A stretch of DNA of 64,000 nt, from NCBI GenBank assembly GCA_963762315.1, contig CAVXKO010000005.1, positions 599,868-663,867 of the forward strand. The letters run 5' to 3'. The DNA is from RPQJ01 sp963762315. Lineage in GTDB: Bacteria > Pseudomonadota > Gammaproteobacteria > Steroidobacterales > Steroidobacteraceae. Shown here one piece after another: positions 8,547 through 17,361 of the stretch. The notes beneath the pieces were generated by a model that saw nothing but the letters and a program-made list of their open reading frames with translations, made no database searches and had not been told where the DNA came from. The translations under genes and the position numbers were made by a program. How positions within the stretch are numbered: the stretch's first letter is position 1; each line of letters starts with the position of its first letter.

Positions 8547-9308
8547 CTACAGGCCCTTGCGCAGTCCCCACAAGGTCGCGCCGTTGATCGCGAGGCACAC
8601 GGCGAGCGCGAGGCTGTAGGCCGCGACGGCGCCCATGGGCTCGAGCCCGAGCGCCACGACGAGGAAGAACGCGGCGAACGCATACATCCCGATCAGGAAG
8701 CCGCGCAGCACCCGCACCGCGCCGTCCACCCCGAACTGGTGATGGGCGAATGCGGTGAGCAGGATGACCACGATCGGGAACGGGATCACGAGCCCGCTCA
8801 GTTGCGGGCCCAGCCAGCCGGCGATCCCCGTCTGCACCAGCACGAAGGTGGCGGCAATGACGAGGCGCATCGGCATGTCCCAGGCGGGCGGAGCGACGGG
8901 TGCCGGCTTCGCAGTCGGCGCACGAAGGGTCCTCAGGCAGATCGCTGCGCCGGCAAACACGCCCGCAATGCCGAGCCAGGGCGACACATCGGCATGCAGC
9001 AACAGGGCCGTGCCGGCGGTGAACGCCGCGATTGCTGCAATCGACGCCGCCGGCCACCCGGAGCGACTCGCGGCGTAGTAGGCGAGGCAGAACGCGCAGG
9101 ACGACCACATGCCGAGCAGGGTCGTGCCCGCCGCGTGGGCGGCAAAGGCAGGTCCCTGCTCGATGCAGATGAAGATCGAGATCGGCCCGGCGAGCAACGG
9201 CAGCCCGGTCAGCCACCCGGACACCCCCGGGCCCCAGCGCCGTCCTGCGGCGCTGGCCAGGTACATCATCGACGGCGTCAGGACCAGCTTGGCGAGGAAG
9301 AGGCTCAC
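8547..9308 (-). CDS. Polytopic membrane protein of unknown function
   Basis: A 253-residue protein dominated by hydrophobic helices, about eight predicted by eye. Examples are the stretches around LVLTPSMMYLASAAG, WLTGLPLLAGPISIFICIE and LVIPFPIVVILLTAFA. I do not recognise a catalytic motif or a transporter signature. It starts with GTG at 9308, overlapping the stop of the upstream lipoprotein gene in a GTGA arrangement, and ends 11 bases before yajQ. The three genes therefore look like one transcription unit. A small-molecule permease is possible but is a guess. Confidence 0.7.
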   Translation of the reverse strand: MSLFLAKLVLTPSMMYLASAAGRRWGPGVSGWLTGLPLLAGPISIFICIEQGPAFAAHAAGTTLLGMWSSCAFCLAYYAASRSGWPAASIAAIAAFTAGTALLLHADVSPWLGIAGVFAGAAICLRTLRAPTAKPAPVAPPAWDMPMRLVIAATFVLVQTGIAGWLGPQLSGLVIPFPIVVILLTAFAHHQFGVDGAVRVLRGFLIGMYAFAAFFLVVALGLEPMGAVAAYSLALAVCLAINGATLWGLRKGL

Positions 9309-10098
9309 GGAGCTGCGACCGCCGGCTCGTCCGCACCCGCTGCGACGGGTGCTTCCTCGAGCGTGGCGTCGGGATTGCGGACGGCGACGAAGCGCAGGTG
9401 CGTCGACGGCAACAGACCAGGCCTCGCCCTCGAGTTCGCCCTTCTTGTTCGCCTTGGCGACGTAGAGCTAGGCCGGCCCGGCCATCGAAGAACGAGAGCA
9501 GCAACTGGTCGCCGTGCACCTCGCCGGCGACCCGCTGCTCGGCATCCTTCGTGATCACGCTGCCGGTCACACGCTCGAACTTCTGCCGGAACTCGGCGAC
9601 GCCCCGCACCTGCACGCCGCGATCGTCGGTGAACGTCACCGCCCAGCGTCCGGCGGCATCCATGTTGTCGCTGAGCGGTTCCTCGAAAAACCGCCAGGTC
9701 TGGCCGAGCACCGCCTTGAACGGCAGCTTCTTCGTCCTGCCGCCCGGCGCCGCGAAAGCGATGTCTCCGCGCAGTTCGCCGCCCGAAATCGATGCCGTCA
9801 GCGTGCTCGCTCCGCCGGGGAAGACCGCGGAGACCTTGCCTGGCTCGATGCGAAGGTTCATCGCGGCCACACGCTCCTCGCCGTTGACGAGATACAGCGC
9901 GAAGCCCTTCTCTTCCTTTGCGATGTCGATGCCGAACGGCAGGTCGCCGCCCGGCGAGTCGACCACCGCGCGATAACTGCCCGCCTGCAGGTCGCGGCTA
10001 GGCGGCGTGCACGCGGCAAGCCAGGCCGATGCGCAACACACGGCGGCGAGGACGCCGGCAATGCTGCGCGGCGCGCGTCGAACGCGTGTATCGGTCAT
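9305..10098 (-). CDS. Putative lipoprotein of unknown function (two apparent frameshifts)
   Basis: The N-terminus is a lipoprotein signal with lipobox LAAC (AWLAACTPPSR). The mature part (YRAVVDSPGGDLPFGIDI and LYLVNGEERVAAM, then beta-rich repeats to GDQLLLSFFDGRA) resembles the beta-sheet module often found ahead of redoxin domains. No redoxin domain follows here. Two one-base shifts, near 9468 and near 9412, interrupt the end. Reading through them gives LYVAKANKKGELEGEAWSV and then HLRFVAVRNPDATLEEAP, ending at a TGA that overlaps the GTG of the next gene. The restored tail and neat overlap argue that the gene is intact in the organism. Function is unknown. Confidence 0.6.
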
Positions 10099-10126
10099 GC
10101 GGGGCATGTCCTCGGGGCGGATGCGG

Positions 10127-10513
10127 CTAGATCTTGAGCGCGGCGCGGATCTTTTCCACGAGATCTTCGCCGCCGTGCTCGCGCACGTGCTCGATGACGA
10201 TCGGCCCGAACTTGCGCGCGGTGGTGAGGTCGATGCCGAGCTCGGTGAACGAGGCGGCAAGGCCGGCCCAGCGCCCGGGGCTGCTGCGGCCGCCGAGCAG
10301 CGAGCCGAGCCCGCCCGCGAGCGAGCTCAACGCGCTAGGCGGCGGCGCCTTCGCCAGCAGCTTGTCCGCGCCCGGCACGTCGGCCACGAACTGCTCGAAG
10401 TCGCGCTTGCTGAGATTCTGCTGGCCGGCGCGCAGCAGCGCGACGAGCCCGCCCTCGGCCTGCTTCTTCGTGACGCCGAGGTCCTTCGAAAGTTTCCTGA
10501 CCAGTGGTTCCAT
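10127..10513 (-). CDS. DUF2780-like small protein
   Basis: A 128-residue protein starting MEPLVRKLSKDLGVTKKQAEGG and containing a glycine-rich central hinge (SSLAGGLGSLLGGRS). It ends in an amphipathic helix (VEHVREHGGEDLVEKIRAALKI type ending). This matches the pattern of DUF2780/VcgC-like proteins, whose function is not established. There is no signal peptide. It sits between the lipoprotein gene and the large ATPase gene on the same strand, with 32 bases separating it from the ATPase stop. Confidence 0.65.
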   Translation of the reverse strand: MEPLVRKLSKDLGVTKKQAEGGLVALLRAGQQNLSKRDFEQFVADVPGADKLLAKAPPPSALSSLAGGLGSLLGGRSSPGRWAGLAASFTELGIDLTTARKFGPIVIEHVREHGGEDLVEKIRAALKI

Positions 10514-10545
10514 CGCGCCGCTCCCCGATCGATCGAGCCCGGATT

Positions 10546-12901
10546 CTACGTCATGGGCACCCAGACGAGCCCCAGGTCCTCGACGGCAATGTCTGCCTTC
10601 TTCGGCTTCACCGCGGCCGTCTCGATCCGGATCGTCGCGGGGTCGAGCTCGGATTCGAGGCGCTGGATCTCGGCCTCGAGTTCCGCGGTCAGCGCCTCCT
10701 GCTGCTCGCGCAGGGCCGCTGCGTCCGCCTCGGCGCTGGCGACGTCCGCGCGTTCCTTGCTCGCCCGCCCGAAACTGCGCGCGGCCGTCGAAGCCTGCCG
10801 CATCGCGCTCGAACGGCGGCCGCCGAACAACGCGCCCAGCAGGCTCCCGCCCACGGACAGTGCCGAGGACACCGTCTGGCTGGTGGCCTGCGATTTCTGC
10901 ACCTCGATCTTCTGCTCGGCGCGGCGCTGCCGGTCGCCGAGCGCGTCGAGCTTCGTCGCGTACTTCTTGCGCAGCGCGTCGACGGCATCGTCGCGCTTCT
11001 CGCGCAGGGTCTGCGCCAGGTGCGCGCGGAACTCGCTCTCCGTGCCGCCCGGCGCCGCAGCCATCTTCAGGTCGGGGCACCGGAAAGTGTGCAGTGCCGC
11101 CGTGCGATAGACGTGATCCTCGAGGGCCGACGTCCAAGCCTTGTAATTGCGGGCCGACGCGGCCGCGGCGGGAGCCTCGCCAAAAGCGGCGCCGGCCGCC
11201 GGGCCGTCCGCAAAACTCGGGCCCGGTTCAGGCACCACTTCGGCCTGCGCCCAATCGGGTCCGTTGCTGTCGCAGGGCGCGAGGTAGTACCACGACTCCC
11301 ACGCATCCATGCCGGCCTTCGCGTCGATGAAATGCGCGCGCACCTTTGCGCCGATGCGCGGTTCGTAGGTCACCGGCTTGCCGCCGGCGGTCGGTGCAAT
11401 GAATTTCTCCGTCACGCCCGCCTGCAGCACGGGTCGCTTCGAAGCCGCCGCCGCTGCCGGTGGCGTCGCCACGGGTGCCGCCGCGGTTGACGCCTTCACC
11501 GGCGTGAGCTGCTTGATCTCGTTGAGCGTCAGCGGCCCGCGCAGGTACGACAGCGCCCAACGCGTGCGCATCAACACCGGCGCGTCGTCGTGCACGTTGC
11601 GCATCAGGAACGTGCGCTGAGAGAGGCTCGCCATCAGCGCCTCGAACGCGGCTTTGTCCATGCCCCCGGCGGCGTCGGTGCCGAGCAGCCCTTCGATCAC
11701 GCGTGCCTTGTCGCGCTCTGTCTGCAGCCGCCCGATGAACCAGGTGCCCGCGTTGCCGAGACCCTTGTAGTCGAGGTCCACGGGGTTCTGCGTCGCGAGC
11801 ACCACGCCGAGGCCGAACGCGCGCGCCTGCTTCATCAGCGTGAGCAGCGGCGTCTTCGAAGGCGGCATCGCCGTCGGCGGGAAGAAGCCGAACACCTCGT
11901 CCATGTAGAACAGCGCGCGCAGGCTCGTGGTGCCCGACTGACGGCGCATCCACGCGACGAGTTCGTTCGCGACCAGCGTGACGACGAACATGCGCTCCGC
12001 GTCGTTCAGGTGCGCGATCGAGATGATCGCGATCCGCGGCTTGCCGGCATCGGTGTAGAGCAGCTTCTGGATGTCGAGCGCGTCGCCCTTGAGCCAGGCT
12101 TCGAATCCCGGCGAGGCCAGCAGGCCGTTGATCTGCAGCGCGAGGCCCATGCGCTCCTTCGCCGGGTAGAAGCTCTCGAGGTCGAACACGCCGATCTTCT
12201 CGAACGGCGGCTTCTGCACGGCCTGGATGATTGCGGCGAGGTCGGCGCTTTCGCCCTTGCGCCACGCGGCGTCGAGGATCGCCGAGAGCAGGATGTACTC
12301 GCGGCTCTTGATCGGGTCGGCGTCGACGCCGAGCAGGCCCAGCAAGCCGGCGACCGCCGAGCCGATGCGTTCCTTCGAGCGCCGTGGCGTCGCCGGCCAC
12401 GGCCGGATCCGGCGCGGCGAACGACTTCAGGATCGACAGCGAACGTCCCGACTCGGAGCCCGGCGTGTAGATCGTGACTTCGGCGGCTTCACGCAGCCGT
12501 GCGATGCGCGCGCCATCCTCGTTCCACTCGGCCAGGCCCTTCTTCCAGGTTGCGCTGGTCGCTGCCGCGAATTCATCGACCGACTGCCCCTTGCGCGAGG
12601 CCTCGCCAGCGTCCACCCACGGCTTGAAATCCTCAGGCCGCAGCTCGGGGAAGGTGAGCATCAGGTTGCCGATGTCGCCCTTCGGGTCGATGGCGATCGC
12701 CGGGATGCCGTCGAGCGCGGCCTCCTCGAGCAGCGACACGCACAGGCCCGTCTTGCCGCTGCCCGTCATGCCGATGCAGACGGCGTGGGTCGTCAGGTCG
12801 CGCGAGTCGTAGAGCAGCTCGTCGCCGAGCTGCTGCGACTTCGGGTCGAATTCCCGGCCGAGGTAGAAGACTCCGAGGCGTTCGTAGCAGGGGAGGGCCA
12901 T
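10546..12901 (-). CDS. HerA/DUF87-type ATP-binding protein (apparent frameshift)
   Basis: A protein of about 785 residues once one frameshift is repaired. The N-terminal part has the P-loop GMTGSGKTGL near residue 45 and IDPKGDIGNL. The middle has the Walker B-like LFYMDEVFGFFPP and a sensor-like ATQNPVDLDYKGLGN. The last third is an Ala-rich linker, a coiled coil and a glycine-zipper segment (VSSALSVGGSLLGALFGGRR). The fold is that of HerA/FtsK-like DNA or protein pumping ATPases. The frame breaks at about 12371-12378, where removing one base gives the smooth join ATALEERIGSAVAGLLG. No nuclease partner (NurA) is visible nearby, so the role is open. Confidence 0.75.
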
Positions 12902-13443
12902 GGTGGAGGACGTTCTGGAGGGTGCGGTACACCGCGATAGTGACCAGCGGCACGCGGATAGGGAAGTGGCGGGCGGAAGTTAACAGATCGCCGGATGGCG
13001 GCCGCGTTCCGCGGCCTGACGTCGAATGAAACCCCGCGCACGGGGGTTCCGCCTTGGCGTCGTCACGGAATGGAGATGGCCCGCGGACCCGTTGTCAGGC
13101 AACGTTGCGTCGTCTGGCAAGCTGAGAGCCGCCAGGCTGAAATCGAGCTGCATCCTCACTCGCGGCTCCCGGCTCGCGGCTGGCCGCCTGTTGGCGAGCC
13201 ATGAGCAAGACGAGTGCCGGACCGTAGCGACTGGCGGACCATCGGCTGCGAGCGACGGTGACGTGCCGGCCGCTCCGGCGAGCGCATAAGCGGCCAGCAC
13301 CGCAAGGCCTGCGCCGAATACGTTGGGTTGACTTCGAGCCGACCTCGAACGTCCGTAAAGGGCCGGCCGGGCCGAAGGCCTGCGCGAGTACTCGCCACCC
13401 GCGAACGCTACCGGGCGACGGCGTCACCGTCCGCCAGAACGAT
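12902..13443. other. Non-coding stretch between the ATPase gene and the decayed gene
   Basis: About 540 bases with no reading frame on either strand that resembles a known family. The part next to 12901 must contain the promoter of the minus-strand ATPase gene, but no clear -35/-10 pair stands out. I see no tRNA, repeat array or terminator here. Confidence 0.5.
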
Positions 13444-13457
13444 TCGGGTACTACGAT

Positions 13458-13801
13458 GGTGATAACGCCCGGCCCTGAACTCGACGCCTGCCTTCCTCGA
13501 GGCGTATCACGACGGGCCGGGAGCGCTACCTGGTCGAAAGCCGCGTCACCGATGTCGACGAGCAGATTGCGTACAAGCGCCACCAGATCGCCGAGCTCGA
13601 GGACGCCGTGGCGCGCAACGCATTCGACAGTCATCAGCGAGACCGCCACGCCGGCAGGGCCGCACGGAAGCCGTGCTCGACGCCAAGCAGGCGGCCGACC
13701 GCATCGGCGAGGCTCAAGGCCGAAATCCGCCAGCTCGAAAGGACCGGGTCCAGTATGTCGCCGACCTCGAGGTCTACCGCAGCACCCACGCGCCCCGCTG
13801 A
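13458..13801 (+). pseudogene. Broken small coiled-coil gene
   Basis: Protein-like segments appear in different phases on the plus strand: ERYLVESRVTDVDEQIAYKR then HQIAELEDAVARNAFDS, then AVLDAKQAADRIGEA, LKAEIRQLER and VQYVADLEVYRSTHAPR before a TGA at 13799-13801. Together they read as one short acidic coiled-coil protein interrupted by at least three shifts in about 340 bases. It could be true decay or clustered sequencing error. I do not recognise the family. It lies directly upstream of the sulfate operon promoter. Confidence 0.35.
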
Positions 13802-13832
13802 GGTTCCGGTTCGACCGGCCGGCCGGCTGGTT

Positions 13833-13890
13833 CTGTCACCGTTTTGTTACCTCCCTGCGACTGACGGCGTAACCTCGCCCCCCTAGGATG
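13833..13890 (+). promoter_or_regulatory. Promoter/operator of the cysA operon, shared with the porin operon
   Basis: It contains CTGTCACCGTTTTGTTAC (13833-13850), an 18-base PHO-box-like direct repeat (CTGTCAC, 4 bases, TTGTTAC). TTGTTA at 13844-13849 and CGTAAC at 13868-13873 are spaced by 18 bases like a -35/-10 pair. CGACTGACGG and CCTAG.AT follow the same layout as the block at 25728-25786 upstream of the porin gene. The cysA ATG is at 13922. Confidence 0.7.
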
Positions 13891-13921
13891 ACGGATCCAG
13901 CTCCGTCAAACCGGGATCGTC

Positions 13922-15271
13922 ATGTCCATCGCGCTCGACCAGGTGACCAAGCGGTATCAGTCCGTGCCGGTGGTCAACGACGTCTCCCTGAAGGTGGAGC
14001 AGGGTGAATTCCTGGTGTTGCTGGGCCCCAGCGGCAGCGGCAAGAGCACCCTGCTGCGCGCCATCGCCGGGCTCACCGAGATCGACCACGGGCGCGTCTT
14101 CCTGCACGGCCAGGACGTCACCCACGTCAACGTCCGCGACCGGCAGGTCGGCTTCGTCTTCCAGCACTACGCGCTGTTCCGCCACATGACGATCGGCGAG
14201 AACATCGAATTCGCCCTGCGCGTCCGCAAGGTCAAATCCGCCGAACGCCGGGCGCGCCGCAAGGAATTGCTGCGGCTCGTCGCGCTCGAAGGCATGGACG
14301 ACCGCCTGCCGAGCCAGCTGTCGGGCGGCCAGCAGCAGCGCATCGCCGTGGCCCGCGCGCTTGCGCACCGGCCGCAGGTGCTGCTGATGGACGAGCCGTT
14401 CGGCGCGCTCGACGCCAAGATCCGCGAGGAGCTGCGCCGCACCATCCGCCAGATCCAGCGCGAACTCGGCATGACGACCATCCTCGTCACGCACGACCAG
14501 GAAGAGGCCTTTGCGCTCGCGGACCGCATCGGCGTGATGCACCAGGGACGACTGCTCGAATGCGGCCGCCCGGACGACCTGTACACGCGGCCGCAGACGC
14601 GCTTCGTCTCGACGTTCCTCGGCGCGGCCAACCTGTTGCTCGGCTACCGCACCCAGCAGGGCGTGCGCTTCAATTCGCAGGTGGCGCAGGGCGAGGCCGT
14701 GCCGCGTGAAGTCGTCGCCGTGCTGCGGCCGGAAGAAGTCGAACTCGGCTCCGGCGAGGCTCAGGTGCGCTCCAACTTCGTCGGCCACGGCGAGGTGGAA
14801 GAAGTGTTGTTCTCCGGCGCCGTCGAGCGCCTGCGCGTACGCATGTCCGGCGACGGCCCGGTGCCCGTTGCGCCGGGGCGCGAAGGCCAGGCGGATGCCG
14901 GATCGCTGCTCGAGGTGTCGCGCACCCTGCCCGAGCAGCGCGAATTCCCGGTCTCGGCCGGGCAGCGCGTTGCGGTCGGTGCCCGGCGCGTGCACGTGCT
15001 GCCGACGCCCATATCGAGCTTCACGGCGGTGGGAGACGAACCGAGACCGCAGCCCGGATTCTGCACGATTCGCCGCTGCTCTCGACGCTCGGCACGCGCA
15101 TGGCCACGCGGGTGGCGACGCGCATCGGCCGGGGCGATCGCGCTCCTCCCGGCATGCCGGCGGTGGCGACGGGGCCCGGCAGCGCGCAAGCCGCCGAATG
15201 GCTGCTGCGCCACGGCGCCGCGCAGCTGCTGTGCGTCCCGCCGACGGCGCCGCTGCCCTCGCACATCGTGA
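13922..15271 (+). CDS. cysA: Sulfate/thiosulfate ABC transporter ATP-binding protein CysA
   Basis: This ATPase drives sulfate import through CysT/CysW. Walker A GPSGSGKST lies near residue 36, the signature LSGGQQQR near 134, Walker B VLLMDEP near 153 and the H-loop VTHDQEE near 189. A C-terminal regulatory beta-domain ends around RVHVLPTP (residue 360), where CysA proteins normally stop. In this sequence the frame runs on to 15271 with about 80 residues that look non-native. The next plausible protein (USP-like) is in the -1 phase, so a frameshift near 15020-15030 is likely. Either cysA should end near 15030 or the two are fused. It is the first gene of the operon, unlike the usual sbp-first order. 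Confidence 0.9.
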   Translation: MSIALDQVTKRYQSVPVVNDVSLKVEQGEFLVLLGPSGSGKSTLLRAIAGLTEIDHGRVFLHGQDVTHVNVRDRQVGFVFQHYALFRHMTIGENIEFALRVRKVKSAERRARRKELLRLVALEGMDDRLPSQLSGGQQQRIAVARALAHRPQVLLMDEPFGALDAKIREELRRTIRQIQRELGMTTILVTHDQEEAFALADRIGVMHQGRLLECGRPDDLYTRPQTRFVSTFLGAANLLLGYRTQQGVRFNSQVAQGEAVPREVVAVLRPEEVELGSGEAQVRSNFVGHGEVEEVLFSGAVERLRVRMSGDGPVPVAPGREGQADAGSLLEVSRTLPEQREFPVSAGQRVAVGARRVHVLPTPISSFTAVGDEPRPQPGFCTIRRCSRRSARAWPRGWRRASAGAIALLPACRRWRRGPAARKPPNGCCATAPRSCCASRRRRRCPRTS

Positions 15272-15651
15272 TCCATACGGTGGATGCCGAAGCGCGCCGC
15301 GCCGCCGTGCCGGTCGCTGCGAGCTTGCTGCGACACGTGGCGGCGGAGGCCGTGTACCTAGGCATTCACGCGGCCGGTTCCGCCGAGAAGGACCGCGGCA
15401 CGTACATGCGCGACCTGCTCGACACGCGTTCGGCGGCGCTCGCCGAGCACGGCCTCGACATGCGCACGGAGCTGCGGTTCGGCGACGTCGCGGACGAGTT
15501 GCAGCGCGAGCTGTCGCTGCACCCAAATTCGATGCTGGTGCTCGGCACCTCCGATCCGGACCACGTCGACTGGAAGTGGCTCGGCCAGATGCTCGAAGGG
15601 CAGCCAGATCGTCCCGTGCTGATCGTGAACGCACGGGCCGCGGGGTACTGA
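15100..15651 (+). CDS. Universal-stress-protein-like protein between cysA and cysT
   Basis: 183 residues from the ATG at 15100. Homologous-looking sequence may begin further upstream (HIELHGGG and RILHDSPLLSTLGTR are in phase from about 15030). The second half has the alternating strand/helix pattern of USP domains: HIVIHTVDAEARRAAVPVAAS at the start, LRFGDVADEL in the middle and the terminal PDRPVLIVNA. USP domains bind ATP or respond to stress. This one lacks an obvious G-2x-G-9x-G nucleotide loop, so it may not bind ATP. It ends 4 bases before cysT and is embedded in the sulfate operon. It could also be the C-terminal domain of CysA if the frameshift is artefactual. Confidence 0.55.
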   Translation: MATRVATRIGRGDRAPPGMPAVATGPGSAQAAEWLLRHGAAQLLCVPPTAPLPSHIVIHTVDAEARRAAVPVAASLLRHVAAEAVYLGIHAAGSAEKDRGTYMRDLLDTRSAALAEHGLDMRTELRFGDVADELQRELSLHPNSMLVLGTSDPDHVDWKWLGQMLEGQPDRPVLIVNARAAGY

Positions 15652-15655
15652 GCGC

Positions 15656-16501
15656 ATGGGCAATCACTGGTTCCGCCAGCCGAGCATCCTGCCGGGCTTC
15701 GGCCTTACGCTCGGGTTCACCGTGTTCTTCCTGAGCGGCATCGTGCTGCTGCCGCTCGCGGCGCTGGTGCTGAAGACCGCGAGCCTGAGCGGGACCGAGT
15801 TCGTCGCCATCCTCACCGATCCGCGCGCCCTGGCGTCGTATCGCCTCAGCTTCGGCGCGGCCATGGTCGCTGCGGTGATCAATGCAGTGTTCGGCTTCAT
15901 CGTCGCGTGGTCGCTGGTGCGCTATGACTTCCCGGGCCGCCGGCTGGTGGACGCGCTGATCGACCTGCCTTTCGCCCTGCCCACGGCGGTGTCGGGCATC
16001 GCGCTCGCCACCGTCTTCTCGCCGAACGGCTGGCTGGGCCTCAAGCTCGCGGCGGCGGGCGTGCAGGTGGCCTACACGCGGCTCGGCGTCGTCGTGGCGC
16101 TGATCCTCATCGGCCTGCCGTTCGTGGTGCGTTCCGTGCAGCCGGCGCTGGTCGAGGCGCAGCGCGATCTCGAAGAGGCGGCCGAAAGCCTCGGCGCGGG
16201 TCCGTTCACCATCTTCCGCCGCATCATCCTGCCGGCCGTGTTCCCGGCGCTGCTCACGGGGTTCACCCTCGCGCTGGCGCGCGGCATCGGCGAGTACGGC
16301 TCGGTCGTGTTCATCTCCGGCAACCTGCCGCTCAAGACCGAGATCACGCCGCTGCTCATCGTCATCAAGCTCGAGCAGTTCGACTACCAGGGCGCCGCGG
16401 CGCTCGGCTTCATCATGCTGGTGATGTCGTTCGTGATGCTGTTCGCGATCAACCTCGTGCAGGCGTGGGGACGCCGCCGGCACACGCAGGCGGGGCGCTG
16501 A
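15656..16501 (+). CDS. cysT: Sulfate/thiosulfate ABC transporter permease CysT
   Basis: A 281-residue inner-membrane permease with about six transmembrane helices. The binding-protein-dependent transport loop is visible as EEAAESLGAGPFTIFRRIILP, followed by GIGEYGSVVFISGNLPLKTE, which is characteristic of CysT/CysU. It pairs with CysW to form the sulfate channel. Its ATG follows the USP-like stop by 4 bases, and its stop is 1 base before cysW. Confidence 0.95.
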   Translation: MGNHWFRQPSILPGFGLTLGFTVFFLSGIVLLPLAALVLKTASLSGTEFVAILTDPRALASYRLSFGAAMVAAVINAVFGFIVAWSLVRYDFPGRRLVDALIDLPFALPTAVSGIALATVFSPNGWLGLKLAAAGVQVAYTRLGVVVALILIGLPFVVRSVQPALVEAQRDLEEAAESLGAGPFTIFRRIILPAVFPALLTGFTLALARGIGEYGSVVFISGNLPLKTEITPLLIVIKLEQFDYQGAAALGFIMLVMSFVMLFAINLVQAWGRRRHTQAGR

Positions 16502-16502
16502 C

Positions 16503-17357
16503 ATGGCCGGCGCCGCACCGCGCGTCGAAGCGCGCCGCAACGCCTCGGTCGGCACACGCGCCGGCCGCGCGATGCTCATCTTCATCTCGATCGCGTTCCT
16601 CGCGCTGCTGCTGCTGGCGCCCTTGGGCGCGGTGCTGGCACAGGCGCTCGCGAACGGCGTCGCGGCGTATTTCGAGAGCTTCAAGGACCCGGACACGCTC
16701 GCCGCGATCCGCCTGACGCTGCTCACGGCCGCCATCGTCGTGCCCGTCAACACGATCTTCGGCATCTGCGCGGCTTGGGCGATCGCGAAGTTCGAGTTCC
16801 GTGGCAAGAGCCTGCTCATCACCCTGATCGACCTGCCGTTCGCCGTGTCGCCGGTCATCGCGGGCCTCGTGCTGGTGATGCTGTTCGGCGCGCACGGCTG
16901 GTTCGGCCAGTGGCTGCAGGAGCGCGACATCGCGATCATCTTCACGGTGACGGGCATCGTACTGGCGACCATCTTCGTCACCTTCCCCTACGTGGCGCGC
17001 GAACTGATCCCGCTGATGCAGCAGCAGGGCAGCGAGGAGGAGGAGGCCGCGATCACCCTGGGGGCCAGCGCCTGGGTGACCTTCCTGCGCGTCACCCTGC
17101 CGAAGATCCGGTGGGGCCTGCTCTACGGCATGATTCTCTGCAACGCCCGAGCCATGGGCGAGTTCGGCGCGGTGTCGGTCGTGTCGGGCCACATCCGCGG
17201 CATGACCACCACGATGCCGCTGCAGGTCGAAATCCTCTACAACGAATACAATTTCGTCGCGGCATTTGCCGTGGCCTCGCTCCTCGCGCTGCTCGCCATC
17301 GTCACGCTGGTGATCAAGACGCTCGTGGAATGGCGAGCCGACCGGCGCACGGGTTGA
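16503..17357 (+). CDS. cysW: Sulfate/thiosulfate ABC transporter permease CysW
   Basis: A 284-residue inner-membrane permease and partner of CysT. The coupling loop EEEEAAITLGASAWVTFLRV and the family signature ARAMGEFGAVSVVSGHIRG are present, with the sulfate-family ending VEILYNEYNFVAAFAVAS. The charged N-terminus (about 25 residues before the first helix) is cytoplasmic. It is tightly packed between cysT and the histidine kinase gene (4-base gap), showing that transporter and sensor are co-transcribed. Confidence 0.95.
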   Translation: MAGAAPRVEARRNASVGTRAGRAMLIFISIAFLALLLLAPLGAVLAQALANGVAAYFESFKDPDTLAAIRLTLLTAAIVVPVNTIFGICAAWAIAKFEFRGKSLLITLIDLPFAVSPVIAGLVLVMLFGAHGWFGQWLQERDIAIIFTVTGIVLATIFVTFPYVARELIPLMQQQGSEEEEAAITLGASAWVTFLRVTLPKIRWGLLYGMILCNARAMGEFGAVSVVSGHIRGMTTTMPLQVEILYNEYNFVAAFAVASLLALLAIVTLVIKTLVEWRADRRTG

Positions 17358-17361
17358 AAGG

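Noticed and set aside
13833..13850. PHO-box-like direct repeat taken as evidence for phosphate regulation
   Set aside because: The neighbouring binding proteins and permeases are plainly of the sulfate family. The box more likely reflects the shared binding mode of PhoB/OmpR-type regulators.
13883..16981. 1,032-codon open frame antisense to cysA, cysT and cysW
   Set aside because: Composition is typical of antisense high-GC frames, and the plus strand has intact ABC transporter signatures.
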